Assembly: GCA_002506015.1 (NCBI GenBank)
Contig: DAWR01000191.1
Coordinates: forward strand, 5,517-12,348
Reading direction: 5' to 3'
From: Candidatus Methanogasteraceae archaeon UBA261
GTDB taxonomy: Archaea > Halobacteriota > Methanosarcinia > Methanosarcinales > Methanogasteraceae
DNA: 6,832 bases
The position numbers and the translations under genes are program-made. Of this stretch, positions 1 to 4,743 are shown one piece after another (position 1 is the first letter of the stretch; each line of letters begins with the position of its first letter). Below the pieces are notes generated by a model that searched no databases, was not told the DNA's origin, and worked only from the letters and a program-made list of their open reading frames with translations.

Positions 1-253
1 CATATCTTGCCTCGTGCTCTACGTCGAAGAGAACTTTTATGAATTCGTCGTAGTTGCTGATGAGCCTCCCCCTCAGATTTATATAAAACACTTTCTGGTT
101 TTTGGGTAGGTTTTTTATCAAATTATTGATAAGTTCCGTCTTCCCGCTGTTGATCGGTCCGTAGACAAACGTAATCAGGGATGGCTCTGCATTCAGGATA
201 CTCATGACCTCTTTCGTCTCTTTTTCCCTATTGTGAAATTCTGTGCGTCTCAT
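1..253 (-). CDS. Archaeal AAA+ ATPase, copy 1 (C-terminus beyond window)
   Basis: This is the N-terminal 84 codons of the fourth ATPase in the array; the reading frame leaves the window at base 1. The start ATG (251-253) has GGAG about 8-10 nt upstream. The protein opens with the family signature FHNREKE (residues 6-12), then a hydrophobic strand ending in Walker A GPINSGKT (residues 32-39), followed by the conserved FYINLRGR stretch. These match the other three copies almost position for position, so it is the same family (archaeal ATPase, PF01637-like) and would bind and hydrolyse ATP in the cytoplasm. Walker B and the C-terminal part are not visible. It follows the LamG remnant at 264-503 with an 10-nt gap, unlike the overlapping junctions of the other modules. 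Role unknown. Confidence 0.85.
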   Translation of the reverse strand, partial: MRRTEFHNREKETKEVMSILNAEPSLITFVYGPINSGKTELINNLIKNLPKNQKVFYINLRGRLISNYDEFIKVLFDVEHEARY

Positions 254-263
254 TGTTACGCTC

Positions 264-503
264 CTAATCGGTTCTCTTTGATATCACAAATGGCTTCGCC
301 CCAAACATGCCGGCATCCTACGTCGCACCATGAATCAACCCGTTCCCTGAACTATCCGCAAGAACACTCCCGGACCCCTCATCGAAATGCCGCTCTGCTA
401 CAAGCCCATCATCCACTCCTTGCGCCTGCACGCCCGCGGGCAGCCCCAGCCCCACGAGCGCGATCACAAGCAATACCCGGACAGCGATCCCGATTCTACG
501 CAT
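264..503 (-). pseudogene. Truncated secreted LamG-domain protein remnant
   Basis: The ORF at 318-503 encodes 61 residues: a clear signal peptide (basic MRR, hydrophobic core, GVQA cleavage site) followed by the beginning of a LamG/concanavalin-like domain (HFDEGSGSVLADSSGNG, then IHGAT). A TAG at 318-320 ends it exactly where this family normally has Trp (GATW). Reading past the TAG in the same frame gives DAGMFG, again LamG-like, up to a second TAG at 264-266. A second expected Trp (AEWHFDEG) is Arg here (AERHFDEG). Only about 50 residues of a normally 150-200-residue domain remain, so this is best read as a decayed gene. The ATG overlaps the stop of the upstream ATPase by 8 nt and has GAGGTGAT 5 nt upstream. 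A short secreted peptide could still be made. Confidence 0.7.
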
Positions 504-1569
504 CTGAAATCACCTCGCGTATTGCAAGCAACTCCAGCTGTGATTGTGGCTTCAGGATTTGTTTGACCGGGTCGAGAAAGAGGATATTCGCTTTAATCAA
601 ACCAAGCTTAACCGGTTTTGAAAGCTCACTTGCTTTAAGATGATCCTTGTTTTTGAACTTATCCAAACTCCTGCGTATGTGCTCCTCGTTTAGCACAATT
701 TCCTCTTCGCCATAAGATATTTTGTATCCGAATTCCCTCGCATCTTCTATGAGTCCTTCAATCTGCCCCGTTCTCACTCCAAGAAACTCTCTCATCTTCT
801 CATCCTTTTCTTCCGCATTAGCAAGCTCAACCAGACATATTGGTTTGCCGCCACAGTGATGCCATGCAAGTTTTTTCTCATCATCACTGAACCCATAACT
901 CTCCAGAAACGCAATTGTCGTCTCGTAATCAAAATCATCCACAAGCAGATACCTGCACCGCCCGGAGAGCATCGCCTCACTGTAAATTTGCTCGAGGAAT
1001 AGCGAATCCGAAGTTGCCACGAAGATATGCGCCAGATGCTTTTCCTTTGTCAGGTCTATGAAAAAGTTGAAGAGTTCGTAAATGAGAAAACCATTCACTT
1101 TAACATCCCCGATCTTCTGCAATTCATCCAGAATCAACACCGGATGCTTTCCTGACGCCCTCACCTCTTCAAAGAGTTGTATTATGTACGAAAAAGCATT
1201 CTTCGGTTTATTATCCTTGAAAACATAATCCAGAAACTCTTTATTTATCGGTATCCCGGCAACCTTCGTGACAGACGAAACCAGTTCTGCGAGCGTTTCA
1301 TTCCTCTTCCTCGATGCCCCATCAGTCTCCATCTCCATCTCAAACAGCGATTCGATAAACTCATCATAACTCAATAAGAATTTGGTCCTGAGGTTTATGT
1401 AAAAGACAACGTATTCATCTGACAGTTCTTCGATCAGATGACTGATCATTGTAGTCTTTCCACTGTTTATCGGTCCGTAGATAAAGGTGATTAAGGACGG
1501 CTCCGCGTCCAGTATCTTCATGATCTCGTCGGTTTCTCTTTCGCGGTCGTGAAATGGGGTTCTCTTCAT
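496..1569 (-). CDS. Archaeal AAA+ ATPase, copy 2
   Basis: A complete 357-residue P-loop ATPase of the archaeal ATPase family (PF01637-like; STAND/MNS-related by family knowledge). Visible motifs are: N-terminal FHDRERE (6-12); Walker A GPINSGKT (32-39); Walker B PVLILDE (143-149); a sensor-like strand HIFVATSD (181-188); the conserved GRCRY with possible Arg finger (203-207); lid motif GGKP (240-243); and a C-terminal block NILFLDP followed by KPQSQLELLAIREVI. No signal peptide or membrane segment is seen, so it is cytoplasmic. The start ATG has AGAGG 8 nt upstream and overlaps the stop of the preceding mini-ORF as ATGA. Its core is almost identical in DNA to copy 3 while its C-terminus is different. 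The partner or substrate is unknown; nothing here identifies a nuclease, transposase or toxin domain. Confidence 0.93.
   Translation of the reverse strand: MKRTPFHDRERETDEIMKILDAEPSLITFIYGPINSGKTTMISHLIEELSDEYVVFYINLRTKFLLSYDEFIESLFEMEMETDGASRKRNETLAELVSSVTKVAGIPINKEFLDYVFKDNKPKNAFSYIIQLFEEVRASGKHPVLILDELQKIGDVKVNGFLIYELFNFFIDLTKEKHLAHIFVATSDSLFLEQIYSEAMLSGRCRYLLVDDFDYETTIAFLESYGFSDDEKKLAWHHCGGKPICLVELANAEEKDEKMREFLGVRTGQIEGLIEDAREFGYKISYGEEEIVLNEEHIRRSLDKFKNKDHLKASELSKPVKLGLIKANILFLDPVKQILKPQSQLELLAIREVISDA
509..516 (-). promoter_or_regulatory. Ribosome binding site embedded in ATPase 2 tail
   Basis: GAGGTGAT encodes Glu-Val-Ile near the ATPase C-terminus and lies 5 nt before the ATG (501-503) of the LamG remnant, the same geometry as at 2871-2878. 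Confidence 0.6.
1079..1239 (-). repeat. 161-nt perfect repeat, copy in ATPase 2
   Basis: By eye this stretch is identical to 2244-2404. It continues to 1299 with a single mismatch (1243) after the one at 1240, so about 221 nt carry only two differences, both synonymous. It encodes the segment from about residue 91 to 164, including Walker B. Flanking DNA diverges much faster. Confidence 0.85.
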
Positions 1570-1694
1570 GTTCTTTTCCTCTGTAGATATATCGCAACCA
1601 GCCCATCATCAGCCCCCTCTGCCTGCACGCCCGCGGGTAGCCCAAAAAGCGCGATCACAAGCAACAACCAGACAGCAATCCCAATTTTACGCAT
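1566..1694 (-). CDS. Signal-peptide mini-ORF between ATPases 3 and 2
   Basis: A 42-codon ORF. It begins MRKIGIAV, continues with a Leu/Val-rich hydrophobic core and the cleavage-like site LPAGVQA, then EGADDGLVA and a short basic tail (LQRKRT). The first 35 residues match the N-terminus of the LamG remnant at 318-503, and the similarity ends after GLVA. What follows is the ribosome-binding region of the next ATPase read as protein. The ATG shares one base with the stop of ATPase copy 3 (TGATG), and its own TGA overlaps the next ATPase ATG (ATGA). It could be a functional leader that couples translation of the two ATPases, or simply a truncated relic. Codons in the hydrophobic part are conserved in all four copies, so the frame is real or was recently so. 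Confidence 0.55.
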   Translation of the reverse strand: MRKIGIAVWLLLVIALFGLPAGVQAEGADDGLVAIYLQRKRT

Positions 1695-2734
1695 CAGCGA
1701 ATCATCTCTCGTATTGCAAGTAAATTCAACCGCGATTGTGGTTTAATCGTTCTGTTAACAGGGTCAAGGAAGAGTATGTTCTGTTTCACCAGAAAACTTA
1801 ATAAATCGATATCCATGCTATCGGAGTATTTCACCGCTTCAACAGTAGCAAAGATCGTTAGCATGTCAATAATATCGCTCTTTGTCTCTTTGTTTCGCGC
1901 CAGCATGAATATAAACCTGCTTATCACTTCTTCAAGCATCTTATCTACTTTTTTCGTTATATCCTCGCCACCGAGTTTCATATTCGCCAATTCGATCAGA
2001 TAACCCGGCTTGCCACCACAGTACCCCCACGCAACCACAGTCTCATCATCAGTGAAACCATGCTTCTCCAGAAACGCGGCTGTCGCCTCATAATCAAAAT
2101 CATCCACCAGCAGATACCTGCACCTGCCTTCCAGCATCGCCTCACTGTAAATCTGCTCGAGGAATAGCGAATCAGAAGTTGCCACGAAGATATGCGCCAG
2201 ATGCTTCTCCTTTGTCAGGTCTATGAAAAAGTTGAAGAGTTCATAAATGAGAAAACCATTCACTTTAACATCCCCGATCTTCTGCAATTCATCCAGAATC
2301 AACACCGGATGCTTTCCTGACGCCCTCACCTCTTCAAAGAGTTGTATTATGTACGAAAAAGCATTCTTCGGTTTATTATCCTTGAAAACATAATCCAGAA
2401 ACTCCTTGTTTATCGGTATCCCGGCAACCTTCGTGACAGACGAAACCAGTTCTGCGAGCGTTTCCTTCCTCTTCTTAAGTGCCCCCTCAGTCTCCATCTC
2501 CATCTCAAAGAGCGATTCGATAAATTCATCGTAACTCGATAAGAATTTGGTCCTTAAGTTTATGTAAAAAACAACGTATTCTTCTGGCAGTTCTTCTATT
2601 AGGTGGCTGATCAGCGTGGTTTTTCCAGAGTTTATCGGTCCGTAGATGAAGGTGATTAAGGACGGTTCTGCGTCCAGTATCGCCTGTATCGCTTTTAGCT
2701 CATTCTCTCGGTTGTGAAATTCTATGCCCTTCAT
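1694..2734 (-). CDS. Archaeal AAA+ ATPase, copy 3
   Basis: A 346-residue ATPase, counted from the ATG at 2732-2734. An in-frame ATG lies five codons upstream at 2749, but the later one is chosen: GGAGG at 2743-2747 sits 8 nt before it, and the resulting MKGIEFHNREN start aligns with MKRTPFHDRER and MKRIAFHDRER of the sister copies. Motifs are FHNRENE, Walker A GPINSGKT, Walker B PVLILDE, sensor-like HIFVATSD, GRCRY, lid GGKP and the terminal NILFLDP / KPQSRLNLLAIREMI. Residues around 90-215 are nearly identical to copy 2, but the segment between GGKP and NILFLDP is unrelated in sequence to the other copies. The stop TGA shares a base with the ATG of the next mini-ORF. Cytoplasmic; role unknown. 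Confidence 0.92.
   Translation of the reverse strand: MKGIEFHNRENELKAIQAILDAEPSLITFIYGPINSGKTTLISHLIEELPEEYVVFYINLRTKFLSSYDEFIESLFEMEMETEGALKKRKETLAELVSSVTKVAGIPINKEFLDYVFKDNKPKNAFSYIIQLFEEVRASGKHPVLILDELQKIGDVKVNGFLIYELFNFFIDLTKEKHLAHIFVATSDSLFLEQIYSEAMLEGRCRYLLVDDFDYEATAAFLEKHGFTDDETVVAWGYCGGKPGYLIELANMKLGGEDITKKVDKMLEEVISRFIFMLARNKETKSDIIDMLTIFATVEAVKYSDSMDIDLLSFLVKQNILFLDPVNRTIKPQSRLNLLAIREMIR
1701..1708 (-). promoter_or_regulatory. Weakened ribosome binding site in ATPase 3 tail
   Basis: GAGATGAT, one base away from GAGGTGAT, lies 6 nt before the mini-ORF ATG at 1694. The same change turns Val into Met in the ATPase tail (REMI). Here the TGATG overlap may compensate for the weaker site. 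Confidence 0.4.
2244..2404 (-). repeat. 161-nt perfect repeat, copy in ATPase 3
   Basis: Partner of the repeat at 1079-1239, in the corresponding place of the neighbouring ATPase gene. The identity includes third codon positions, so it reflects recent duplication or gene conversion rather than protein-level constraint alone. Confidence 0.85.
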
Positions 2735-2865
2735 ATTCTTTTCCTCCATATATCTACTGCAACCAGCCCATCATCATCCCCTTGCGCCTGCACACCTGCG
2801 GGCAGCCCCGGTCCCGCAAGCGAGATTACAATCAGCACCCAGCCAGCGATCCCAATTCTATGCAT
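2731..2865 (-). CDS. Signal-peptide mini-ORF between ATPases 4 and 3
   Basis: A 44-codon ORF starting MHRIGIAGWVLIVISL and reaching the cleavage-like LPAGVQA, then QGDDDGLVA and a basic tail (DIWRKRI). It has the same structure as the mini-ORFs at 1566-1694 and 3922-4056. The similarity to the LamG-protein N-terminus stops after GLVA at the identical point. The ATG overlaps the stop of ATPase copy 4 by 8 nt (ATGCATAG) and is preceded by GAGGTGAT with a 5-nt spacer, located inside the codons for the ATPase tail. Its TGA overlaps the ATG of ATPase copy 3 (ATGA). Secretion of a peptide of about 18 residues after cleavage is possible; a translational-coupling or relic role is equally possible. 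Confidence 0.55.
   Translation of the reverse strand: MHRIGIAGWVLIVISLAGPGLPAGVQAQGDDDGLVAVDIWRKRI
2743..2747 (-). promoter_or_regulatory. Ribosome binding site deciding the ATPase 3 start
   Basis: GGAGG lies 8 nt upstream of the ATG at 2734 and inside the first codons that would follow the ATG at 2749. It supports the shorter protein. Confidence 0.65.
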
Positions 2866-3925
2866 TCGCAATCACCTCTCGTATCGCAAGCAGATGGATG
2901 CGCGATTGTGGTTTTATAACCCCTCGGTCCGGGTCGAGGAACAGGATGTTATCCCTGATCAAGAAATGCTTTGCAGGTCTGTTCAATCCCTCGCAATCGA
3001 TGCATTCATCACCTATAAACCTTTTAAGAACACTAACAACATCTTCCTTCTCAACCATGTATGTGTCCTCTCCAATCGTTATTCTCGGCTTGGTGTAATT
3101 TAGATAGTCAAGCAAATCCTTTAACTGGCTCACTTTTGTAGTAAGCATCTTCTTTGCAGCTTTATCCTTTTCATCAGAGCGGATCAACTCTAATAGATGC
3201 ACTGGTTTTCCGCCAAAGTAGTCCCACGCCACACGCTTCTCATCGTCAGTAAAACCATACTTTCCAAGAAACGCGGCGGTAGTCTCGTAATCAAAATCGT
3301 CCACCATAAGATACCTGCACCTTCCCTCGAGCATAGCCTCATTGTAAACACGCTCGAGGAACAGTGAATCAGATGTCACAGCGAAGACATGCGCTAAGTG
3401 CATCTCTTTTGTCAATCGGATAAAAAAATTGAACAATTTGTATATCAGAAAGTCGTTCACTTTCAAATCTCCTATCACCTGCAATTCATCGATGATTAAG
3501 ATAGGAGTACGCTTCTGCGATATCTCCACAAAGAATTGTTCTATGTATTTAAACATATCTTTACTTTTGTCTTTCTTTTCAAATATCCGCTCAAACAGAT
3601 TCATTGGTATCGGAATTCCACTAACCACCCCCAGATCCTTTAATATTGATTTCGCATACTCAGTGACGTTACCAACCCCGCCTCCTTCGTCGATCTCGAA
3701 TAGGACGTTTAAGAAGTCTTCACACCCCGTAATGAATCTCCCACGCAGATTAACATAGAAAGGGACATAATCTTCAGGCAGCTCTTTGATCAGATGACTG
3801 ACCATCGTAGTCTTCCCGCTGTTGATCGGACCGTAGATAAAGGTGATTAAGGATGGCTCTGAGTCCAGTACATTCATGATCTCGTCGGTTTCTCTTTCTC
3901 TATCGTGAAATGCGATTCTCTTCAT
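2858..3925 (-). CDS. Archaeal AAA+ ATPase, copy 4 (first in the array)
   Basis: A complete 355-residue ATPase, transcribed first of the four. Motifs are FHDRERE (6-12), Walker A GPINSGKT (32-39), Walker B PILIIDE, sensor-like HVFAVTSD, GRCRY, lid GGKP, and the C-terminal NILFLDP / KPQSRIHLLAIREVI block. The start ATG has CGGAGGAGAAGAGT in front and overlaps the stop of the preceding mini-ORF (ATGA). Between Walker A and Walker B it differs clearly from copies 2 and 3 (for example the GGGVGNVTEYAKSIL region and a KKDKSKDMFKYIEQF helix), so it is the most divergent of the three complete copies. No transmembrane or nuclease segment is visible. It is expected to act in the cytoplasm as an ATP-driven regulator or remodeller; the client is unknown. 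Confidence 0.93.
   Translation of the reverse strand: MKRIAFHDRERETDEIMNVLDSEPSLITFIYGPINSGKTTMVSHLIKELPEDYVPFYVNLRGRFITGCEDFLNVLFEIDEGGGVGNVTEYAKSILKDLGVVSGIPIPMNLFERIFEKKDKSKDMFKYIEQFFVEISQKRTPILIIDELQVIGDLKVNDFLIYKLFNFFIRLTKEMHLAHVFAVTSDSLFLERVYNEAMLEGRCRYLMVDDFDYETTAAFLGKYGFTDDEKRVAWDYFGGKPVHLLELIRSDEKDKAAKKMLTTKVSQLKDLLDYLNYTKPRITIGEDTYMVEKEDVVSVLKRFIGDECIDCEGLNRPAKHFLIRDNILFLDPDRGVIKPQSRIHLLAIREVIANA
2871..2878 (-). promoter_or_regulatory. Ribosome binding site embedded in ATPase 4 tail
   Basis: GAGGTGAT encodes Glu-Val-Ile of the ATPase's last residues (REVI) and at the same time sits 5 nt before the mini-ORF ATG at 2865. Confidence 0.6.
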
Positions 3926-4056
3926 ACTCTTCTCCTCCGGAGATATATTGCAACCAGCCCATCACCAGCCCCCTGCGCCTGCACACCCACGGGCAGCCCA
4001 GGTCCCGCAAGCGAGATTACAATCAGCATCCCTATAATTGCTTTCATTCTATCCAC
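3922..4056 (-). CDS. Signal-peptide mini-ORF leading the array
   Basis: A 44-codon ORF starting with GTG at 4054-4056: strong GGAGGTGA (4063-4070) lies 6 nt before this GTG, and the GTG aligns with the ATG of the sister mini-ORF at 2865. An internal ATG at 4047 is the alternative start. The product has a hydrophobic core (AIIGMLIVISLAGPG), the site LPVGVQA, then QGAGDGLVA and a basic tail (IYLRRRRV). Its TGA overlaps the ATG of ATPase copy 4 (ATGA). It has the best ribosome binding site of the four, so it probably is translated and could deliver ribosomes to the first ATPase. Whether the peptide itself is useful is unknown. Confidence 0.55.
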   Translation of the reverse strand: MDRMKAIIGMLIVISLAGPGLPVGVQAQGAGDGLVAIYLRRRRV

Positions 4057-4180
4057 TTTTGGTCACCTCCATATCCCATCTTTATTCGACCCAATCACCT
4101 CAAGCATCTCGAGCACCACAGCAAGTGACATCCGGTTTCATCCGCAATCCTATAAGGCAGCACCTATCCGGCTCTTCGCC
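4057..4180 (-). other. Leader region of the ATPase array
   Basis: This 124-nt gap precedes the array. It holds the ribosome binding site at 4063-4070 and a weak TATA-like CTTATAGG at about 4151-4158. It also holds a 22-codon ORF (4063-4131, MSLAVVLEML ... GIWR) whose TGA lies inside that ribosome binding site. The array promoter may be here, or the array may be read through from the regulator gene. Neither is proven. Confidence 0.3.
4063..4070 (-). promoter_or_regulatory. Strong ribosome binding site of the array leader
   Basis: GGAGGTGA, fully complementary to the archaeal 16S rRNA 3' end, lies 6 nt before the GTG at 4056. It decides the GTG start over the ATG at 4047, which would be 15 nt away. 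Confidence 0.7.
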
Positions 4181-4195
4181 TCACCTCTTGAGGCG
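4177..4195 (-). other. Inverted repeat across the regulator stop codon
   Basis: CGCCTC and GAGGCG form a perfect 6-bp stem with a 7-nt loop on the minus strand, covering the TGA of the gene at 4181-4593. No T-run follows, so it is not a classical terminator. It might be an RNA hairpin or chance. Confidence 0.3.
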
Positions 4196-4593
4196 GTCCA
4201 TCACCACCTCAACGGGTATTGTGAAATAATAACTGTGAGCTACTTTAATCTTTCCGCGTGATCTTTTTGAGACGAGCGAATTCAAGACACTCGATGCATG
4301 GGTCGTATGTCGCAAACTCAGATACTTCGCACCCAATCCCCCGGACACCTCGTTTGCACCCAACGACTGCTTTGTTGCAACCACAAAATCGAGCACATCC
4401 TGCTCCATTGGGGTGAGCCCAATCTCCTGATCGATCGTTTTAGCTCGTTTGCAAGCTCCTGAAGTTTGGCGACAAAGATATTGAGCTTCCGCTCCTCGGC
4501 AAGAATCTCGACAAGCAGCTCAGAGACCAGATCCCCGTATTCATCGGCTGAAAGAAGCCCGACAAGTTTCATGATACTCTCTGATCTATCCAT
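4181..4593 (-). pseudogene. Winged-helix-like regulator, split by a -1 frameshift
   Basis: Two ORFs together make one plausible protein of about 137 residues. The first part runs from the ATG at 4593 (MDRSESIMKL ... LQELANELK) and the second continues in another frame from about 4440 to the TGA at 4181 (TIDQEIGLTPMEQDVLDFV ... FTIPVEVVMDRLKR). The break is at an A4 run near 4437-4440; one extra A restores the frame. The N-terminal half is helical, with an acidic/Leu pattern typical of a dimerisation helix. The C-terminal half resembles a winged helix (LTPMEQDVLDFV, then LNSLVSKR and a Tyr-rich wing), suggesting a DNA-binding regulator; this is inferred from pattern only. The ATG overlaps the stop of the surface-protein gene by 8 nt (ATGGATAG) and has GAGG upstream. 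A GTG at 4653 in the same frame is less likely because it lies within the PGF-CTERM coding region. Confidence 0.55.
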
Positions 4594-4743
4594 CGGTATC
4601 GCCTCTTCTATGATACCAGACAAATAATAACATGCAAAGAGCGTAAATAACACTGAATCCGGGACTTTTCATTTCAGCTTTTGTGGTACCTGCGGGCGTG
4701 GGCGTGGACGTATGACCCGGCTCCACGATCAGTGGAGTGTCTC
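4586..4743 (-). other. Out-of-frame Pro/Thr linker and PGF-CTERM anchor
   Basis: In the frame ending at TAG 4586-4588 the DNA reads TPLIVEPGHTSTPTPAGTTK, then PGFSVIYALCMLLFVWYH and RR: a low-complexity linker, the PGF motif, one membrane helix and a basic end. This is the tripartite PGF-CTERM signal of archaeosortase A substrates. It lies directly after the premature TGA of the PEGA ORF. Removing the duplicated AC in GAGACACT (4736-4743), or adding one base there, joins them (RYET-PLIVEPG). Confidence 0.75.

Larger units (their letters stand above)
1..4056 (-). repeat. Tandem array of four (signal-peptide ORF + ATPase) modules
   Basis: Four consecutive copies of one unit of about 1.1-1.2 kb: modules begin at about 4056, 2865, 1694 and 503. 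Each unit has a signal-peptide segment with near-identical DNA (GGGCTGCCCGC-GG-GTGCAGGC type core), a short GA-rich ribosome binding stretch, and an ATPase. The copy-to-copy similarity is unequal: signal-peptide, P-loop and Walker B regions are most conserved, and the ATPase C-terminal third least. The last unit runs off the window. This is a locally duplicated gene pair, not a mobile element: no terminal inverted repeats or transposase are visible. Confidence 0.85.

Noticed and set aside
264..503. Genome-wide TAG recoding as pyrrolysine
   Set aside because: TAG also ends ATPases 2 and 4 and the surface protein at sensible positions overlapping the next start, so TAG acts as a stop in this window.
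233..643. Plus-strand ORF of 136 codons
   Set aside because: It lies antisense to the LamG remnant and ATPase 2, is rich in Pro/His/Ser/Arg as antisense frames are, has no domain pattern and no convincing ribosome binding site.
2714..3103. Two plus-strand ORFs of 124-129 codons
   Set aside because: They are shadows of ATPase 4, the mini-ORF and ATPase 3. Their hydrophobic stretches are the reverse complement of the signal-peptide repeat.
1..4056. CRISPR-like or transposon-like interpretation of the repeats
   Set aside because: The repeats are whole gene modules of about 1.1 kb with coding content. There are no short regular repeats with spacers, terminal inverted repeats or transposase.
3905..4261. 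Plus-strand ORFs of 63-118 codons
   Set aside because: Antisense to the leader mini-ORF and the end of the regulator gene; no family resemblance in any frame.
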